Assembly: GCA_023313575.1 (NCBI GenBank)
Contig: JAJTTP010000003.1
Coordinates: 3,470,332 to 3,534,331 of the forward strand
Direction of reading: 5' to 3'
Length of the DNA: 64,000 nucleotides
From: Eutypella sp. D-1
Lineage: Eukaryota; Ascomycota; Sordariomycetes; Xylariales; Diatrypaceae
Shown: positions 47,897-62,800 of the stretch, one piece after another
How the letters are laid out: the number at the start of each line of letters is the position of its first letter
Position numbering within the stretch: the first letter of the stretch is position 1
Position numbers and translations under genes: made by a program
The notes under the pieces: model-generated
What the model was told of the DNA's origin: nothing
Databases searched by the model: none
Seen by the model: only the letters and a program-made list of their open reading frames with translations

Positions 47897-50104
47897 GTTG
47901 GGTCGAGGGGAGCAAGTTTGTAAGTGAGTTGTAGCTGGGCGAGATTTGTCGTTGGACGGATGGCTTCGCTATTCTCGAAAAGGGGGATTTTGGAGTTGGG
48001 AGTTTACGGGTTAATCTAGACTGGATTTTGGGAATATACACACATTGATTGGGTAAATTTCAATGCCGACTTGCCTTCGTACTGCGTGATGGACTTGACT
48101 TACCAATTTGATACCGCTGATTGTGACTTAACGAGTTAATAGAGTTTTCGAGATCTAACATGGTTAGTTCTTCGTGAGTAGCAGGCGCTCTTCGTGTTTA
48201 CCAGTATAGTGTATGTGATCTATCGTCTTCCCAACTAACCTCCTCTCCCCCCTATCCCCACGTCTTTAGCCACTAACCCACTTCGTGGAAGAGTTTACTC
48301 GGCTAAGTCTATCGCGAAATAGGAAATAGTAATGCATTTGTGAGACTTGGGCTTGGGGAGAGGGCTAGACGTGTCTGATAATACCTCGTTCCTATTAATC
48401 TGGGCAGCAAGGGCTTCGGTCAATGATGCCTACGACAAGACCGCTTCAAGGCCCCGCCCAGATCGCCCAGGTCTCCATAGCGATATTCAGAAACTGCCGC
48501 CTCAAGATATACCTAACGGACAAAACGTTTCCAATAAAGTTATTAACCCCCACGCCCTTTGCATTCTGTGTTTCGGTGGTAAAGCCCGAACCGCCGAGCA
48601 TATAACTGGCTTTCATCTAGAATACGAATCAACATTGGTCCAATCTGTCGTCGCGGAAATGAAGTCTCGATACCGATTAGCTTCTTATTAAAGCCGTACT
48701 TATATATCTCATTGCGTACTACACTAAGATCGAGGCATTTGCGCGCTGAGAAGGAAAAAAAACATCGGGCATTACGATGCACCCGACGACATGGCATGGC
48801 CTAACTCGAATGGGATCCGAGACACAAACACACACGCCTGAGGGTTTGGGATCACTTTTATGGCTAGTCCATGTTAATAAGGGGGATGTTTTTTGCTTCG
48901 ATCCTCCCCAGTGGATCATGACCCTAGTCGTCGTTGTGGGCATGCTGTGTAACTAGCCAGCCAAATGGGAAACATGTTCGGCAGATGTCGAAGATCTTCT
49001 CTGTCACCTGCAAGGAACGGAGGCTAGAACTGTATGATGCGGGTGTAGATTACACGATATCACGTAGATCATGTTTTGTGATAGGTAAATTTCCAGGCAA
49101 ACTCTGTACATATCGTCGCTGCCCAAGGGTAGCTACTTTCCTCGCCTTTCCATACATTGGCCATTACTTAGTGCAGGATATGCGACGCTGTCATTGAAGT
49201 AGGTAGCCCCTAAACAGCAACCACATCAAATTCGAGTGATGGAATGTCCCAATTATCGAGTCGCAGGAAGTCGCATTACCACCGCACTTATGAGCGAAAT
49301 TGGGAATATTCGGCCGAGGCTGGCCAGAAAAGACCGCAATCGGGGGGTCTTGAAACGCAACTTCTCGACATCGTGCTGTCCCAAACCCCCGAAAAACAAC
49401 CCCCTAAACTTGTCTGGGCTTCCCGTCGTACGTTCGCATCCCGCAAGGGGCCGACGCTGATTGGAGCGCGCAGCGCAACTAAACGATGAAACGGCCGCTA
49501 TATAGGACTGATAGGAGTAAAGAATGGGATCAGGACGCCCTATCGTTCGATAGGTAGGCGTCCCATAGGACCACATAGCGGGTTCTTTCCCCACATAGCA
49601 AAACCCTTGGCGCAATGCCAGGGACAGGGACCTCAAACGTCAAAACAGAACAGCGTCGATTGGTGTGGATCGACACCAGCAATGGGTAGATCATTGAGAG
49701 ACGCAGGGAAGAAGGAAAAAAGATCGTGGCTTGTAGGTAATTAATAAGATAGCCCCCGATCATATGTGATAGGTTGCTGTCCCAGCCTCAAGAGACGTTG
49801 CCCAGCCTCGGCGCAGACCGGATCATCATGACAGGCGTTCCACAGAAAGCTTGTCCTATCAAGCCACGATAACTACTCTAGTCCCTAGGTGCTGCCACGG
49901 ATGCGCGTCAAGGTTCATTTTCTAGCGCAAGGCGAGCACCATCATTCTCCATGCATCGTTGGTAAGATGGGAAAATAATTTCAAATCCTCGCTACCCCCT
50001 TTATGCCTCACTCGCTCAATCATAGCTTCATTCGAGAATAGCTAACTGTTAGTTATTAGTGGTCACTGGTATGGACCCACATACTAATAGGAAGTACCTA
50101 TATA
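47897..50104. other. Intergenic approach to the AT-rich block
   Basis: Ordinary base composition, no supportable gene. Short frames near 48.3-48.7 and 49.2-49.6 kb have no recognisable family. It ends at the abrupt composition boundary. Confidence 0.5.
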
Positions 50105-51024
50105 TTTATCTCCCGTTTATATAAAGATACGGGCTTTGCCCGTATTTTTCCTAAATAAAAAGATAAACTTTAAACCAAAATATAACACCAATTTTATCAC
50201 TTCTTATATTATTATTTTTTTTACGTACATACTTATTAATATTAATTAATATTATTAAATAAATATAATAATATAAATTAATAAGGTTAAAAAAGTTATT
50301 ATCGTAATAACTTAAAAATCTTTTTACGTTAATATTATTAAAAAACTTTTATTATTACCTTTTTTTATCCGTTTTTATAACGGATAATAATAAACCTTTT
50401 TTCATTTATATTATTATATAACATTCCTTTTTTATATTTATTAATATTATTATTATTATAAAAACCACCTTTATTATTTAATATATCGGATAATTAATAA
50501 TAAACCGAATCTTTAAAGGCTGTTAAAAAATAACTTTATATTAAAACTTTTTAATAAATATTAACGTAAAAAGAAATAAAAAAAGCTAAAAACACGTTAT
50601 TATAATTTTTTAATTATTTATAAAAATATATTATTTTATTTATTTTATTATTTAACTTTATAATTATAATTTAAATAAAATTTAATTTAATATAAGTTAT
50701 TAACTTTTAAAAAATAATATAAACGTTATTAATTATCGATAACTTTAAAAAAATTAATAACAAGCCAGGAATTAACCGGATAATTAAAAAAACCTTTAAA
50801 TAATATTAAAACCATTTTTAAAGATTTATAAAAGTAAATTTTAAAGCTATATTAAAAACGTTTCGGTTTATATTAAAAACTGTATTAATATAAAAAAGCG
50901 TATACGTTAAAAAATATAATATTAATTTCATAATAACATTAATTAACTTTATTATATAATTTAAATTTTTAATATAAGATTTTAAAAAGTTTAAATTAAT
51001 AAAAAGCCGATAATTTAACGTTTT
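50105..51024. other. RIP-degraded AT-rich sequence, origin unknown
   Basis: Extremely AT-rich with abundant TpA, consistent with RIP. It starts with a perfect hairpin ATACGGGC-TTT-GCCCGTAT at about 50132-50150. I cannot assign it to either retrotransposon copy to the right; it may be an older, different element. Confidence 0.5.
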
Positions 51025-51463
51025 TGTTATGACCTGGTCAGGTTATAAAAGGCCAAGTGGGGCCAATAACAAATCACGATCCTATCCGAAAAAACGAGGT
51101 TTTTAAAAAAACCCAGCCACAGTGGGTCAGCCACGTCCGAATCACGTAATAAAAAGGATAGCTAGGATAACCAGCTATTTTAATAATTTAGGATAGCTGG
51201 GATAACCAGTTATCCTAACGATTTAATAATAACCATATATTTTAATATTAAAAATAAAAAATATAAATAATATATAACCATATTTATTACCTTTTTTTTA
51301 AATAATTTTTAAATTTACCAGCTTATAATATAACTTAATTATTTAAAACACCTTTTTTTTTATTATTATTAAACGTAATTATTTATTACTTAAAACTTTT
51401 AATATTCTTATTAATATAAATCCTTTAATTAGATTAATAATTAAGAATAAACCAGCCGTTATA
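51025..51463 (+). repeat. LTR of element A (5')
   Basis: Shares blocks such as TTACCAGCTTATAATATAA and the end AGCCGTTATA with the LTRs at 52968 and 59404. It is longer and more diverged at its start. The right boundary is approximate. Confidence 0.65.
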
Positions 51464-52967
51464 CGTTATAAGTTTTTATTTAATAATATTATTAACTTTA
51501 AATAATATCTGATATTATATTTTTTTTAGGCTAAAACTTTTAATAAGTTATTTAATAATTACTCGAACGAATCGAATAAATCGAGCGAACGGTAATTATA
51601 TTTACGAACTAAAAAGTTATACCCGTTAAATTTAAATTTAAAAAACCTGGATTTTATAATAATATTACCCCCGTATAACCTTTTTTTATTATAACCGTAA
51701 TTTACTTATATTAATAACGTTATATATATATTATAAAAGTTAATAAAATTTTTAATATTATATTATGCTTTACCGGGGGGATAATTTAATAATTTAAACC
51801 CATTTTAAATGCCTTTATAAAAATAAAAGAGAAAAAAAAATCCATAAAAACTAAACGCTTTTTTAAAAAATATAAAAATTTCGAAAAAAAAGTAAAAGCT
51901 AATTACGGAAATCCGGATAAAGCTTAAACCGTTACGTAATAACTTTTAACCTTTAAATAAAAAAAAGCAGTTTATATGTACGCCGCGTAATTTAAATAAC
52001 TTACTGTTAAAATAAATTAAATCGATAATAAATCCTTTATCGATACGTTTTATCGAAAACTTAAAAACTCGGTTAAAAATAAAATCATTACGTAAAATAA
52101 ATTAAATGCTTTCGATAAATTCGTTATTTTAATAATTAAAATCGATAATAAATAATTTAAATAATATTAAAAAAAAAAAGGATATTATGTATTTAAAGGA
52201 TTTAAAGGATATTAAAATAATAAAAATAAAAATTAAAAACTTACCGATACATTTTACGGGACGGCACCAGGACCAATATTACTCGATATGATACGAAAAA
52301 ATAAACGATAAATTAAATATTATAATTATAATAAAATAAAACATTTTAAAAAAAAATATAAAAAATTTAAACAAAATATAAATTAAAAATTTATACCCGA
52401 AAAAAAATAACCTTTTACCGGTAAAAAAACGCTCGGAATAATCCGCCGTATATATTCGGATAATAATATTTATTAATAAAAATTATAAAAAACCAAACGA
52501 TTAGCTTAAGCCGTTATAAAATAATAACGTTAATAATAATAAAATAAATACCTCGATAACGATAAAAAAAAAGCCTTTACGGAAACCCATTTTATAAAAA
52601 AAAAAATAAAATAATTAATTAATTAGTTTAAAAAACGATAAAATTATAAATTAAAAAAGATATACGGCATTTACGTTAAATAATCCTAATAACGATTTAA
52701 AAAATAACGGTTTAAAATCTATTTATAATAATTTTATAACTAAAATAAATTTATTAATTAAAAAATTTAAACTTAAATATTGCATTTTTTAAAGCATTTT
52801 ATTAATTATTAAAAATATAAATATTATTAATATAAGGAACGAAAAATCGGTATTATTAACCGAATTAAATAAATAGTTAAAAAAAGATTTAATTTCTTAT
52901 AATAAAAAAGAAACGAAACCGATCGATAATAATATAAAAAAATTCGGCGTTATTATAACTGCATATT
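51025..52967 (+). mobile_element. Ty3/gypsy element A, left part (LTR plus gag region), RIP-degraded
   Basis: Begins with an LTR-like block (51025 to about 51463) starting TGTTATGA, followed by gag-type sequence. A zinc-knuckle relic (CxxC-x4-H-x4-C with Cys changed to Tyr) lies near 52310-52370. Every frame is full of stops made by C-to-T and G-to-A changes. The same order and sequence, diverged mainly by transitions, recurs at 52968-54880. The copy breaks off at 52967, where the LTR of element B starts, and its continuation is found at 59821. Confidence 0.75.
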
Positions 52968-53384
52968 TATTATGGCTTGATTAGGCCAAATGGGGCAGGC
53001 AACCCTATTCGTTAACGGTATTACCGGAAAAATAAAGGCATAAGCTAGCCATATTTAATAAGCTATAAAAAAAAGCTATATATAGATCCGTTATGATTTA
53101 TGGATTTAAAGGTATTAATTAAATCCGTTACGATCTAAGGATCTAATATAACTATATATTCCAATGTTAAAAATAAAAGATATAAATAATATATAATTAC
53201 GTTTATTACTTTTTTCTTAAATAATTTTTAAACTTATTAACTTATAATATAATTTAATTATTTAAAGCATTTTTTTTTTTATTATTACCAGATGTAATTA
53301 TTTATTACTTAAAACCTTAACACTTTTATTAATATAAACCCCTCGACTGGATTAATAATTAGGAATAAACTAGCCGTTATATGT
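52968..53384 (+). repeat. 5' LTR of element B
   Basis: About 415 bp, beginning TATTATGGC (RIP-altered TGTTATGGC) and ending near AGCCGTTATA. It matches 59404-59820 along its length. The right boundary is approximate. Confidence 0.75.
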
Positions 53385-56300
53385 TATAAATTTTTATTCA
53401 GTAATATTATTAATTTTAAGCAATATCCGATATTATATCTTTTTTAAATTAAAACTTTTAACAAATTATTAACTTTTTACTCGAACAAATCGAACAAATT
53501 AAGTAAACGGCGATTATAGCCGTAATTTAAGGAATTACGCCTGTTAAGTTTAAACCGAAAAAACCTAAACCTTATAATAACATTACCCCCGTATAACCCT
53601 TTTTTATTACAGCCGTAACTTACCTGTATTAATAACGTTATATATATACCATAAAAGCTAATAAAATTTTTAATATTATATTATGTTTTACCGGAGGGAT
53701 AACTTAATAATTTAAACCTATTTTAAATGCCTTCGTCGGGGTGGAAAAGAAAAAAAGAATTAAAAAAATTAAACGTTTTTTTAAAAAATATAAAAATTTC
53801 GAGAAAAAAATAAAAGCTAATTATAAAAATCCGGATAAAGCCCGAGCCGTTACGTAATAACTTTTAACGTTTAAATAAAAAGGGGCAGCCTATACGTACG
53901 CCGCGTAATTTAAATAACTTATTACTAAAACAGATTAAGTTAATAATAAATCCTTTATTAATACGTTTTATTAAAGATTTAAAAATTTGGTTAAAAATAA
54001 AATTATTACGTAAAATAAATTAGGTGCTTTTAATAAGTTCGTTACTTTAATAATTAAAATCGATAATAAATAATTTAAACGATAATAAAAGAAAAAAAGA
54101 TATTATATACTTAAAGGATTTAAAAAATATTAAAATAATAAGAATTAAGATTAAAAGCTTATTAATATATTTTATAAGACAGTATTAGGATTTATATTAC
54201 TCAATATGATACGAAAAAATAAACGATAAATTAAATGTTATAATTATAATAAAATAGGACATTTTAAAAAAGAATATAAAGGACTTAAACGAAATAAAAA
54301 CTGGAAACCTGTACCCGAAAAAAAATAACCTTCTGCCGGTAAAAAAACGTTCGGAATAATCCGCCGCGTATACTTAAATAATAACATTTATTAATAAAGA
54401 TTATAAAAAACTAAACGATTAACTTAAGCTATAATAAAACGATAACGTTAATAATAATAAAATAAATATTTTAATAACGATAAAAAAAAAGCTTTTATAA
54501 AAACCTATTTTATAAAAAAAGAAAAAGTAAAATAATTAATTAATTGGTTTAAAAAATAATAAAATTATAAACCAAAAAAAATATACGGCATTTACGTTAA
54601 ACGATTTTAATAACGCTTTAAAAAATAACGATTTAAAATTTACTTATAATAATTTCGTAATTAAGATAAATTTATTAATTAAAAAATCCAGACTCGGACG
54701 CCGTATTTCTTAAAATACTTTATTAACTGCCGAAAATATAAATGTTATTAGCATAAGGAACAAAAAATCGGTATTACTAACCGAATTAAATAAATAATTA
54801 AGGAAGGATTCGATTTTTTATAATAAAAAGGAAACGAAACCGATCGACGATAATATAAAGAAATTCGGCGTTATTATAACCGTATACCGTATAAATAAAA
54901 GTGGTTAAAAAAATATCTTACCCCGGAGGATATTAAGTATGCTATTATAACAAATATACATATTAAACGTTAAAAGCTATAAAAATCCGGAACGAAATCG
55001 AATAATAAAAATACAAAATCAGATATTAAAAAAATAAATTAATAAACGCCGATTTATATACGTTTAAAGATTTATTAAAAAAAATAACCTTTAATAAAAT
55101 TAATTTTAAATATTTTTATAAAAATTTAAAAGTAAAAAAATAACCATATATATAAAAGGAATTTAACGAGGAAGAATTTTATAATAACCCGCATAACGCC
55201 GTATAAGTTTACGGCAAAGATTTAAAATAATAAAGCTGTTTATACTAAAGCTATAAAGCGGTATTATAAGGCTTAAAAACGTAATACGATATTTATAAAC
55301 TATTTTAAAAGCTTAAAAACGATACGGATATATTATAATACAAATAAAGGTTAAAAATAATTAATATATCGTTATAGTAAATAACGGAGCCGACAGTAAT
55401 TATATAACCCTAAAATTATATAATAAGTTATAATTATTATAAAAGGAGAAATAATACCTTTATAATATAATAAAAGCCGAAAGTTATATTTTTAAATATA
55501 ATAAAAAAAAAGTATTATAAAAAACCGATTAATTTAACGTATATATCGAAAAATAAAAATAAAATGTTATTTTCGATATTATGCTTTTAAAAAAATACGA
55601 TATAATCCTTAAGTAACCATAACTATATTAATATAATCCATCGATTAACTGAAAAATTAATTAAATAACATTTCCTTATCTTTTAAAAATTAACGATAAC
55701 TTAAAAAAAAAATCTTAATACTTGACAGATAGCAAATACGGATATAAAGATACGATAAAAACCTTATTAAAAAGAACACGATAAATTAAAGAAAAAAGAC
55801 ACGAAAAAAGGATTAAATAAATTATCGCATTTATCCGATAACGATTCCGCCTTTTTAATAACATCCTGGAAAAAGAAAATATAATAACATCATAAATACG
55901 TAACGTATTACCATAATATTATTAATACGATAAAGTATTTCGCGAAAAATTTAAAAAAAAATTATTAAACCGTAATAAATAAAACCACGAAATTATCTTT
56001 ATAAAAAGAAAAACGTTACGATTTTATAAAATCTATAATCTTAATAAAATCGAATTTAAGGAATTACGAAAATACCTCGAAAATAAGTTAATAAAAAAAT
56101 ATATTCGATAATTAAAATTATTAATAAAATACCTTATTATGTTTATATTTAAAAAAAATAGCAAATTACGATTAATAATCGATTATTAATAATTAAATAA
56201 AATTACCGTTAAAAACCGAATACCGTTATTATTTATTATTAAAATAAAAGACCGTTTATACGGAGTTAAATAATTTATTACCTTAAATTTTAAGGATAAA

Positions 56301-59300
56301 TATTACCATATTAGAATTAAACCCGAAAATAAATGGAAAATAGCCTTTAAAACGAAATACGGCTTATTTAAATATTTAGTTATGCCTTTCGGATTAATTA
56401 ACGTATTAATATTATTTTAACGTATAATTAATTACGTATTATAAAAATATTTTAATATTTTCGTTATTTATTATCTCGACGATATCTTTATTTATTTAAA
56501 ATTAAAGGAATAATATAAAAAGCATATATATAAAGTATTACAGATATTATAAAACGTTAACTTATTAATAAAACCCGAAAAAAATGTATTTTATATATAA
56601 AAAGTAAAATTCCTCGGATATATTATCACCCCCGAACATATTAAAATAAACCTTAAAAAAATCGCAATTATTAAAAACTGGAAAATGCCTATTAATATAA
56701 AGGAAATATAAGCTTTTTTCGGTTTAGTAAATTATTATCGGAAGTTTATATAATAATTTAAATATATTATAACACCTTTTACGGAATTAATAAAAAAAGA
56801 TAAACGGTTTATATAAATTAATAAGGTAAATAAAGCTTTTAAAAAATTAAAAAACGTTATTATTAACAAATTAATACTTATTATATACGATCTTAAAAAA
56901 CCCGTTAAGTTAAAGACCGACGTTTCGGATTATGCTTTTAAAATATAAATTAAATAATAAGATAAAGAAAGAAAATTATACCTTATTACATTTTACTTTT
57001 ATAAACTTATTAAAACCGAACTTAATTATCCGATTTACGATAAAAAATTTTTTATTATCGTTAACGTATTTAAGGAATTTAAATATTACTTTATAAAAAA
57101 TATGCACCAAATTAAAGTCTATACCGACCATAAAAATATTACATATTTTTTTATTATTTAAGTCCTTAACGGAAAACAGTTATAATACGCCGAATATTTT
57201 ACGGAATTTGATTATATTATCATTTATAAAAAAGGATTAAAGAACGGATAAATAAACGTTATTAATAAATAACCTATTATGGAAGAAAAATATATATTAA
57301 TTAAGTATACGATATTTTAATAAACGCTAAAAAGATATTTAAAATAATAACAAATTGTTATTATTAAAATTATTTAAAATAATTTATATAAACAAATCGA
57401 ATAATATAATAACGAATTATTAATAAAGAAATAAATAGAAAAACTATAAATACCACGAGAACTGTAAAAATAATTAATATAAAAGATTTACGAATATCCT
57501 TTATACGGACATTTAAAAAATTATAAGCTTTTTAAACGATTATAACGGATTTATGTATTTAATAAAATGAAATTAATAATATAATAAATATAATAACGAT
57601 ATAACATATACGGAAAAATTAAAATAAAACGATATAAACTTTACGGAAAATTATAACTATTATTAATTAATAAACGACTATAAAAGTTTATTATATTCGA
57701 TTTTATTATTAAATTACCGATATTAAAAGATTTAATAACATATAACGGTTATAACAGCATTTTTATAATTATTAACCGATTTATAAAGTTTTTTTATTTT
57801 ATTTTATATAACGAAAACACCGATATAAAGTAAATGGTATATATTTTTTTACGACATATTATAACAATATACGGCTTTATATTCGAAATTATCTCCGATA
57901 AAGGAATAATATTCGTATTAAAATTTTGGCAAAGTTTTATAATAAGATTAAGATTAAACCTTAAACTTATGACAGTTTTTAAACCTTAGGTAAACGGATA
58001 AATAAAACGAATTAATTAAATATTAAAAACTTATTTTCGATAATATATTAATTATAAGCAAAATAATTAAATAAAATGGTTACTTATTACATAATTAGCT
58101 TATAACATAGCTTATTACGAGAGTATACGGATAACATTTATTAACGCTAATTTCGGATTTACCCCGAACGTTTACTAAGATATTTATAAAAAAGGATTAA
58201 ATAATATTAAAGCCATGCTGATATCGGAATAACTTAAATAATTACATAAAAAAATAAAGGCAGAATTCGAATTCGTACGTTAACGAATAAGCAGATATTA
58301 TAATTAAAAAAGGTTAAAAGGATTAACTTTCTCGGAGGGAAATATGGTTTATTTAGCTATAAAAAACATTACGATAAAACGACTTAATAAAAAACTCGAT
58401 TATAAGTATATCGGACCGTACCCAGTTATTAAAAAAATATTAAAAAATAATTACGAACTGGATTTATTATTAAGAATTAGGATTTATTTAATTTTTTATA
58501 TTTCTTTATTCGAGGACGTAACGAATATAAACGTTATAAAAGCAGGACGAAACGATATCGAAATAAAAATAAATAAATATAAAGTAAAAAAAATTTTAAA
58601 CGTGCGAATAAAAAATAGATAAATAAAATATAAGGTTAAATGGAAAGGATATAATAACTCCGAAAATATATAAAAACCCGTTAACCACTTAATAAACGCT
58701 TAATGCTTTTTGAAAAATTTTTACTAACGTTAACGAAAGCGTTAATAAAAATAATATCTTAATTAAAATTACTTAATATATTTATCTTAAACTAATTAAA
58801 ATCCGGAATAACTTTAGGATTTATTAACGTTTTAATAAACCCTGTAAAACGTATATTTTCCGCTTAACGTTTTTTTTCCTTTAACCTTTTTAACTTTTTT
58901 AAAGATTAAAAACTATAACGAACCATTTTTTTTTTACGATATCGAAAAAATTTTTATAATTTTCGGAAACGTTAAAAATGCGTAATAGCTTTATTTATCT
59001 TTTTTTAAGAACGAAAAAGTTACTTCTCGGTTAATACTTTTTTACGTTTTAAGCAATCCTGTTTACGAACGATGTTTTAAAAAGAATTAATTAAAATCCT
59101 TAAGCTATTATATTGCCGCTTATATAAAATATAATTTTAATAATAAGTAAAATCTTTAAATATTACGTATTATTTTTTACGACGAAAATAAAAAGAATAA
59201 AGCATAATTTCGAACTTAGAAAATAAAATATAAAAAGTAAAGGCTTTACGATTTTCCCGCTGGTTAATCCGGTAACGAGATTTAAAAACACGATTAGTTA

Positions 59301-59403
59301 TAATAAAAGGATAAAAACATAAGGACGGAAAAAACTTATAAAGAATAAATAAAAGCACGGAAATTAAGTTTTAAAAATAAAAACCCTGGAAAAGGAAAGA
59401 TCG

Positions 59404-59820
59404 TGTTATGGCCTAACTAGGCCAAATAGGGCAGGTAACCCTATTTATTAACGGTATTACCGGAAAAATAAAGGCATAAGCTAATTACATTTAATAAATT
59501 ATAAAAAAAAGCCATATATAGATCTATTATAATCCATGGATTTAAAAGTATCAGTTAAATCCGTTACGATTTAAAGATTTAATATAACCATATATTTTAA
59601 TATTAGGAATAAAGGATATAAATAATATATAATTACGCTTATTACCTTTTTTTTAGATAATTTTTAAACTTACCAGCTTATAATATAACTTGGTTACTTA
59701 AAATACTTTTCTTTTTGTTATTATTAAACGTGATTACTTATTACTTAAAACCTTAGCATTTTTGCTAACATAAACCCCTCGATTGGACTAATAGTTAGGA
59801 ATAAATTAGCCGTTATAATA
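59404..59820 (+). repeat. 3' LTR of element B
   Basis: About 417 bp, beginning TGTTATGGCC and ending CCGTTATAATA. It shares the GTATTACCGG and CCCCTCGA-TGGA-TAAT blocks with the 5' LTR. Sequence after it is not flanking DNA but the interrupted internal part of element A. Confidence 0.75.
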
Positions 59821-62800
59821 TTATACGAATAAAAATAATTAAAAAGAATATCTTACCCCGGAAAATATTAAGCATATTATTATAACAAATATATATATTA
59901 AACGTTAAAAGCTATAAAAATCCGGAACAAGATCGAATAATAAAAATATAAAATCCGATACTGGAAAAATAAGTTATTAAACGCCGATTTATATACGTCT
60001 AAAAATTTGCTAAAAAAAATAACCTTTAATAAAATTAGCTTTAAATATTTTTATAAAAATTTAAAAGTAAAATAATAATTATACGTATAAAAAAAATTTA
60101 ATAAAAAAAAATTTTATAATAACTTATACGACGCCGTATAAATTTACGGTAAGGATTTAAAATAATAAAGCCGTTTATATTAAAGCTATAAAACGGTATC
60201 TTAAAGTTTAAAAACGTAATACGATATTTATAAACTATTTTAAAAGCTTAAAAACGATACGGACATATTATAATACGAATAAAGGTTAAAAATAATTAAT
60301 ATACCGTTATAATAAATAGCGGAACCGAAAATAATTATATAACCCCGAAACTATATAATAAGTTATAATTATTATAAAAAAAGAAATAATATTTTTATAA
60401 CATAATAAAAGCCGAAGGTTATATTTTTTAATACGATAAAAAAAAAGTATTATAAAAAACCGATTAATTTAACGTATATATCGAAAGATAAAAATAAAAC
60501 GTTATTTTCGATATTATACCTTTAAAAAAATACGATATAATTTTTAAATAACTATGGCTATATTAATACAATTTATCGATTAATTAAAGAACTGGCTAAA
60601 TAATATTCCCTTATTTTTTAAAAACCGACGATAATTTAAAAAAAAAATCTTAATACTTAACGGATAATAAATACGGGTATAAAAATACGATAAAAACTTT
60701 ATTAAAAAAAATATAACGAATTAAAAAAAAAGGATATAAAAAAAGGATTAAATAAATTATCGTATTTATCCGATAACGATTCCGCCTTTTTAATAGCATT
60801 TTAAAAAAAGAAATAACCATACCTTTATAAATACGTAACGTATTACCATAATACCATAAATATAATAAAATGTTTTACGAAAAATTTAAAAAAGGATTAT
60901 TAAACCGTAATAAATAAGATTACGAGATTATCTTTATAAAAAAAAAAACACCACGATTTTATAAAATCTATAACCTTAATAAAATCGAATTTAAAAAATT
61001 ACGAGAATATTTCGAAAATAAGTTAATAAAAGGATATATTCGATAATTAAAATTATTAACAAGATACCTTATTATATTTATGCTTAAAAAAAACGGTAAA
61101 TTATAATTAATAATCGATTATTAATAATTAAATAAAATTACCGTTAAAAACCGAATACCGTTATTATTTATTATTAAAATAAAGGACCGTTTATACGGAG
61201 CTAAATAATTTACCACTTTAAATTTTAAAAATAAATATTATTATATTAGAATTAAACCCGGAAATAAATAAAAAATAGCTTTTAAAATAAAATACGGCCT
61301 GTTTAAATATTTAATTATATTTTTCGGATTAATTAATATATTAACATCGTTTTAACATATAATTAACCATATTTTATAAAAATATCTTAATATTTTCGTT
61401 ATTTACTATTTTAATAATATCTTTATTTACTCGGAATTAAAAAGATAATATAAAAAATATATACATAAGGTATTATAAACATTATAAAACGTTAACCTAT
61501 TAATAAAACCCGAAAAAAGTATATTTTATATATAAAAAGTGGAATTTCTCGGATATATTATCATTTTTAAACATATTAAAATAAACCTTAAGAAAATCGT
61601 AATTATTAAAAATTAAAAAATATTTATTAATATAAAAAAAATATAAGCTTTTTTCGGCTTAATAAATTATTATCGGAAATTTATATAACGATTTAAACAT
61701 ATTATAACACCTTTTACGGAATTAATAAAAAAGGATAAACGGTTTATATAAATTAATAAATTAAATAAATCTTTTAAAAAATTAAAAAACGTTATTATTA
61801 ACAAATTAATACTTATTATATACGATTTTAAAAAACCCGTTAAACTAAAAACTAACGTTTCGGATTACGCTTTTAAAGTATAAATTAAATAACGAAATAA
61901 AAAAAGAAAATTACACCTTATCGTATTTTATTTTTATAAATTTATTAAAACCGAACTTAATTATCCGATTTACGATAAAGAATTTTTTACTATTATTAAC
62001 GCATTTAAAAAATTTAAACATTATTTTATAAAAAATATGCATTAAATTAAGGTTTATATTAATTATAAAAATATTACATATTTCTTTACCACTTAAACCT
62101 TTAGCGGAAAATAATTATAATATGTTAAATATTTTACGGAATTCGATTATATTATTATCTATAAAAAAGGATTAAAAAACGGATAAGTAAATATTATTAA
62201 TAAATAACCTGCTATAGAAAAAAAATACATATTAATTAAATACGCAGTATTCCGATAAACGTTAAAAGGATACCTAAAATAATAATAAATTATTGCTATT
62301 AAGATTATTCGAAATAACCTATATAAATAAATTAAGCAATATAATAACGATTTATTAAAAAAAGAATAAATAAAAAAATTATAAGTATTACGAAAATTAT
62401 AAAAATAGTTAATATAAAAGATTTACGAATATCCTTTATACGGATACCCGGGAGATTATAAATTTTTTAAACGATTATAACGGACCTATATATTCGATAA
62501 AATAAAATTAATAATATAATAAATATAACGATAATATAACATATATGGAAAAACTAAAATAAAACAATATAAACTTTACGGAAAATTATAACTATTACTA
62601 ATTAATAAATAACCATAAAAATTTATCACATTTAATTTTATTACTAAATTACCGATATTAAAAAATCTAATAATACGTAACGGTTATAATAGCATATTTA
62701 TAATTATTAACCGATTTATAAAATTTTTTTATTTTATTTTATATAACAAAAACACCGATATAAAATAAATAGCATATATTTTTTTATAATATATTATAGT

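Larger units (their letters stand above)
52968..59820 (+). mobile_element. Ty3/gypsy element B, complete but RIP-degraded, nested in A
   Basis: About 6.9 kb with two similar LTRs. Inside, in order: gag with zinc-knuckle relic (near 54232-54282), protease region not resolved, reverse transcriptase (about 56040-56620, with YLDDIF and FLGYII still readable), RNase H (about 56880-57240, with TDVSDYAFK), integrase (about 57640-58030), and a C-terminal chromodomain (about 58560-58710, relic of KWKGY and NSEN). Multiple stop codons by C-to-T/G-to-A transitions interrupt all frames; the longest intact piece is 58344-58622. The chromodomain places it with the chromoviruses of the Ty3/gypsy group. Not functional. 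Confidence 0.85.

Noticed and set aside
50132..50158. Bacterial-type intrinsic terminator (hairpin followed by T run)
   Set aside because: The context is a fungal nuclear genome with no upstream bacterial-type gene; treated as an inverted repeat.
58344..58622. 92-codon frame as an independent gene
   Set aside because: It is a surviving piece of the integrase C-terminus and chromodomain of retrotransposon B.
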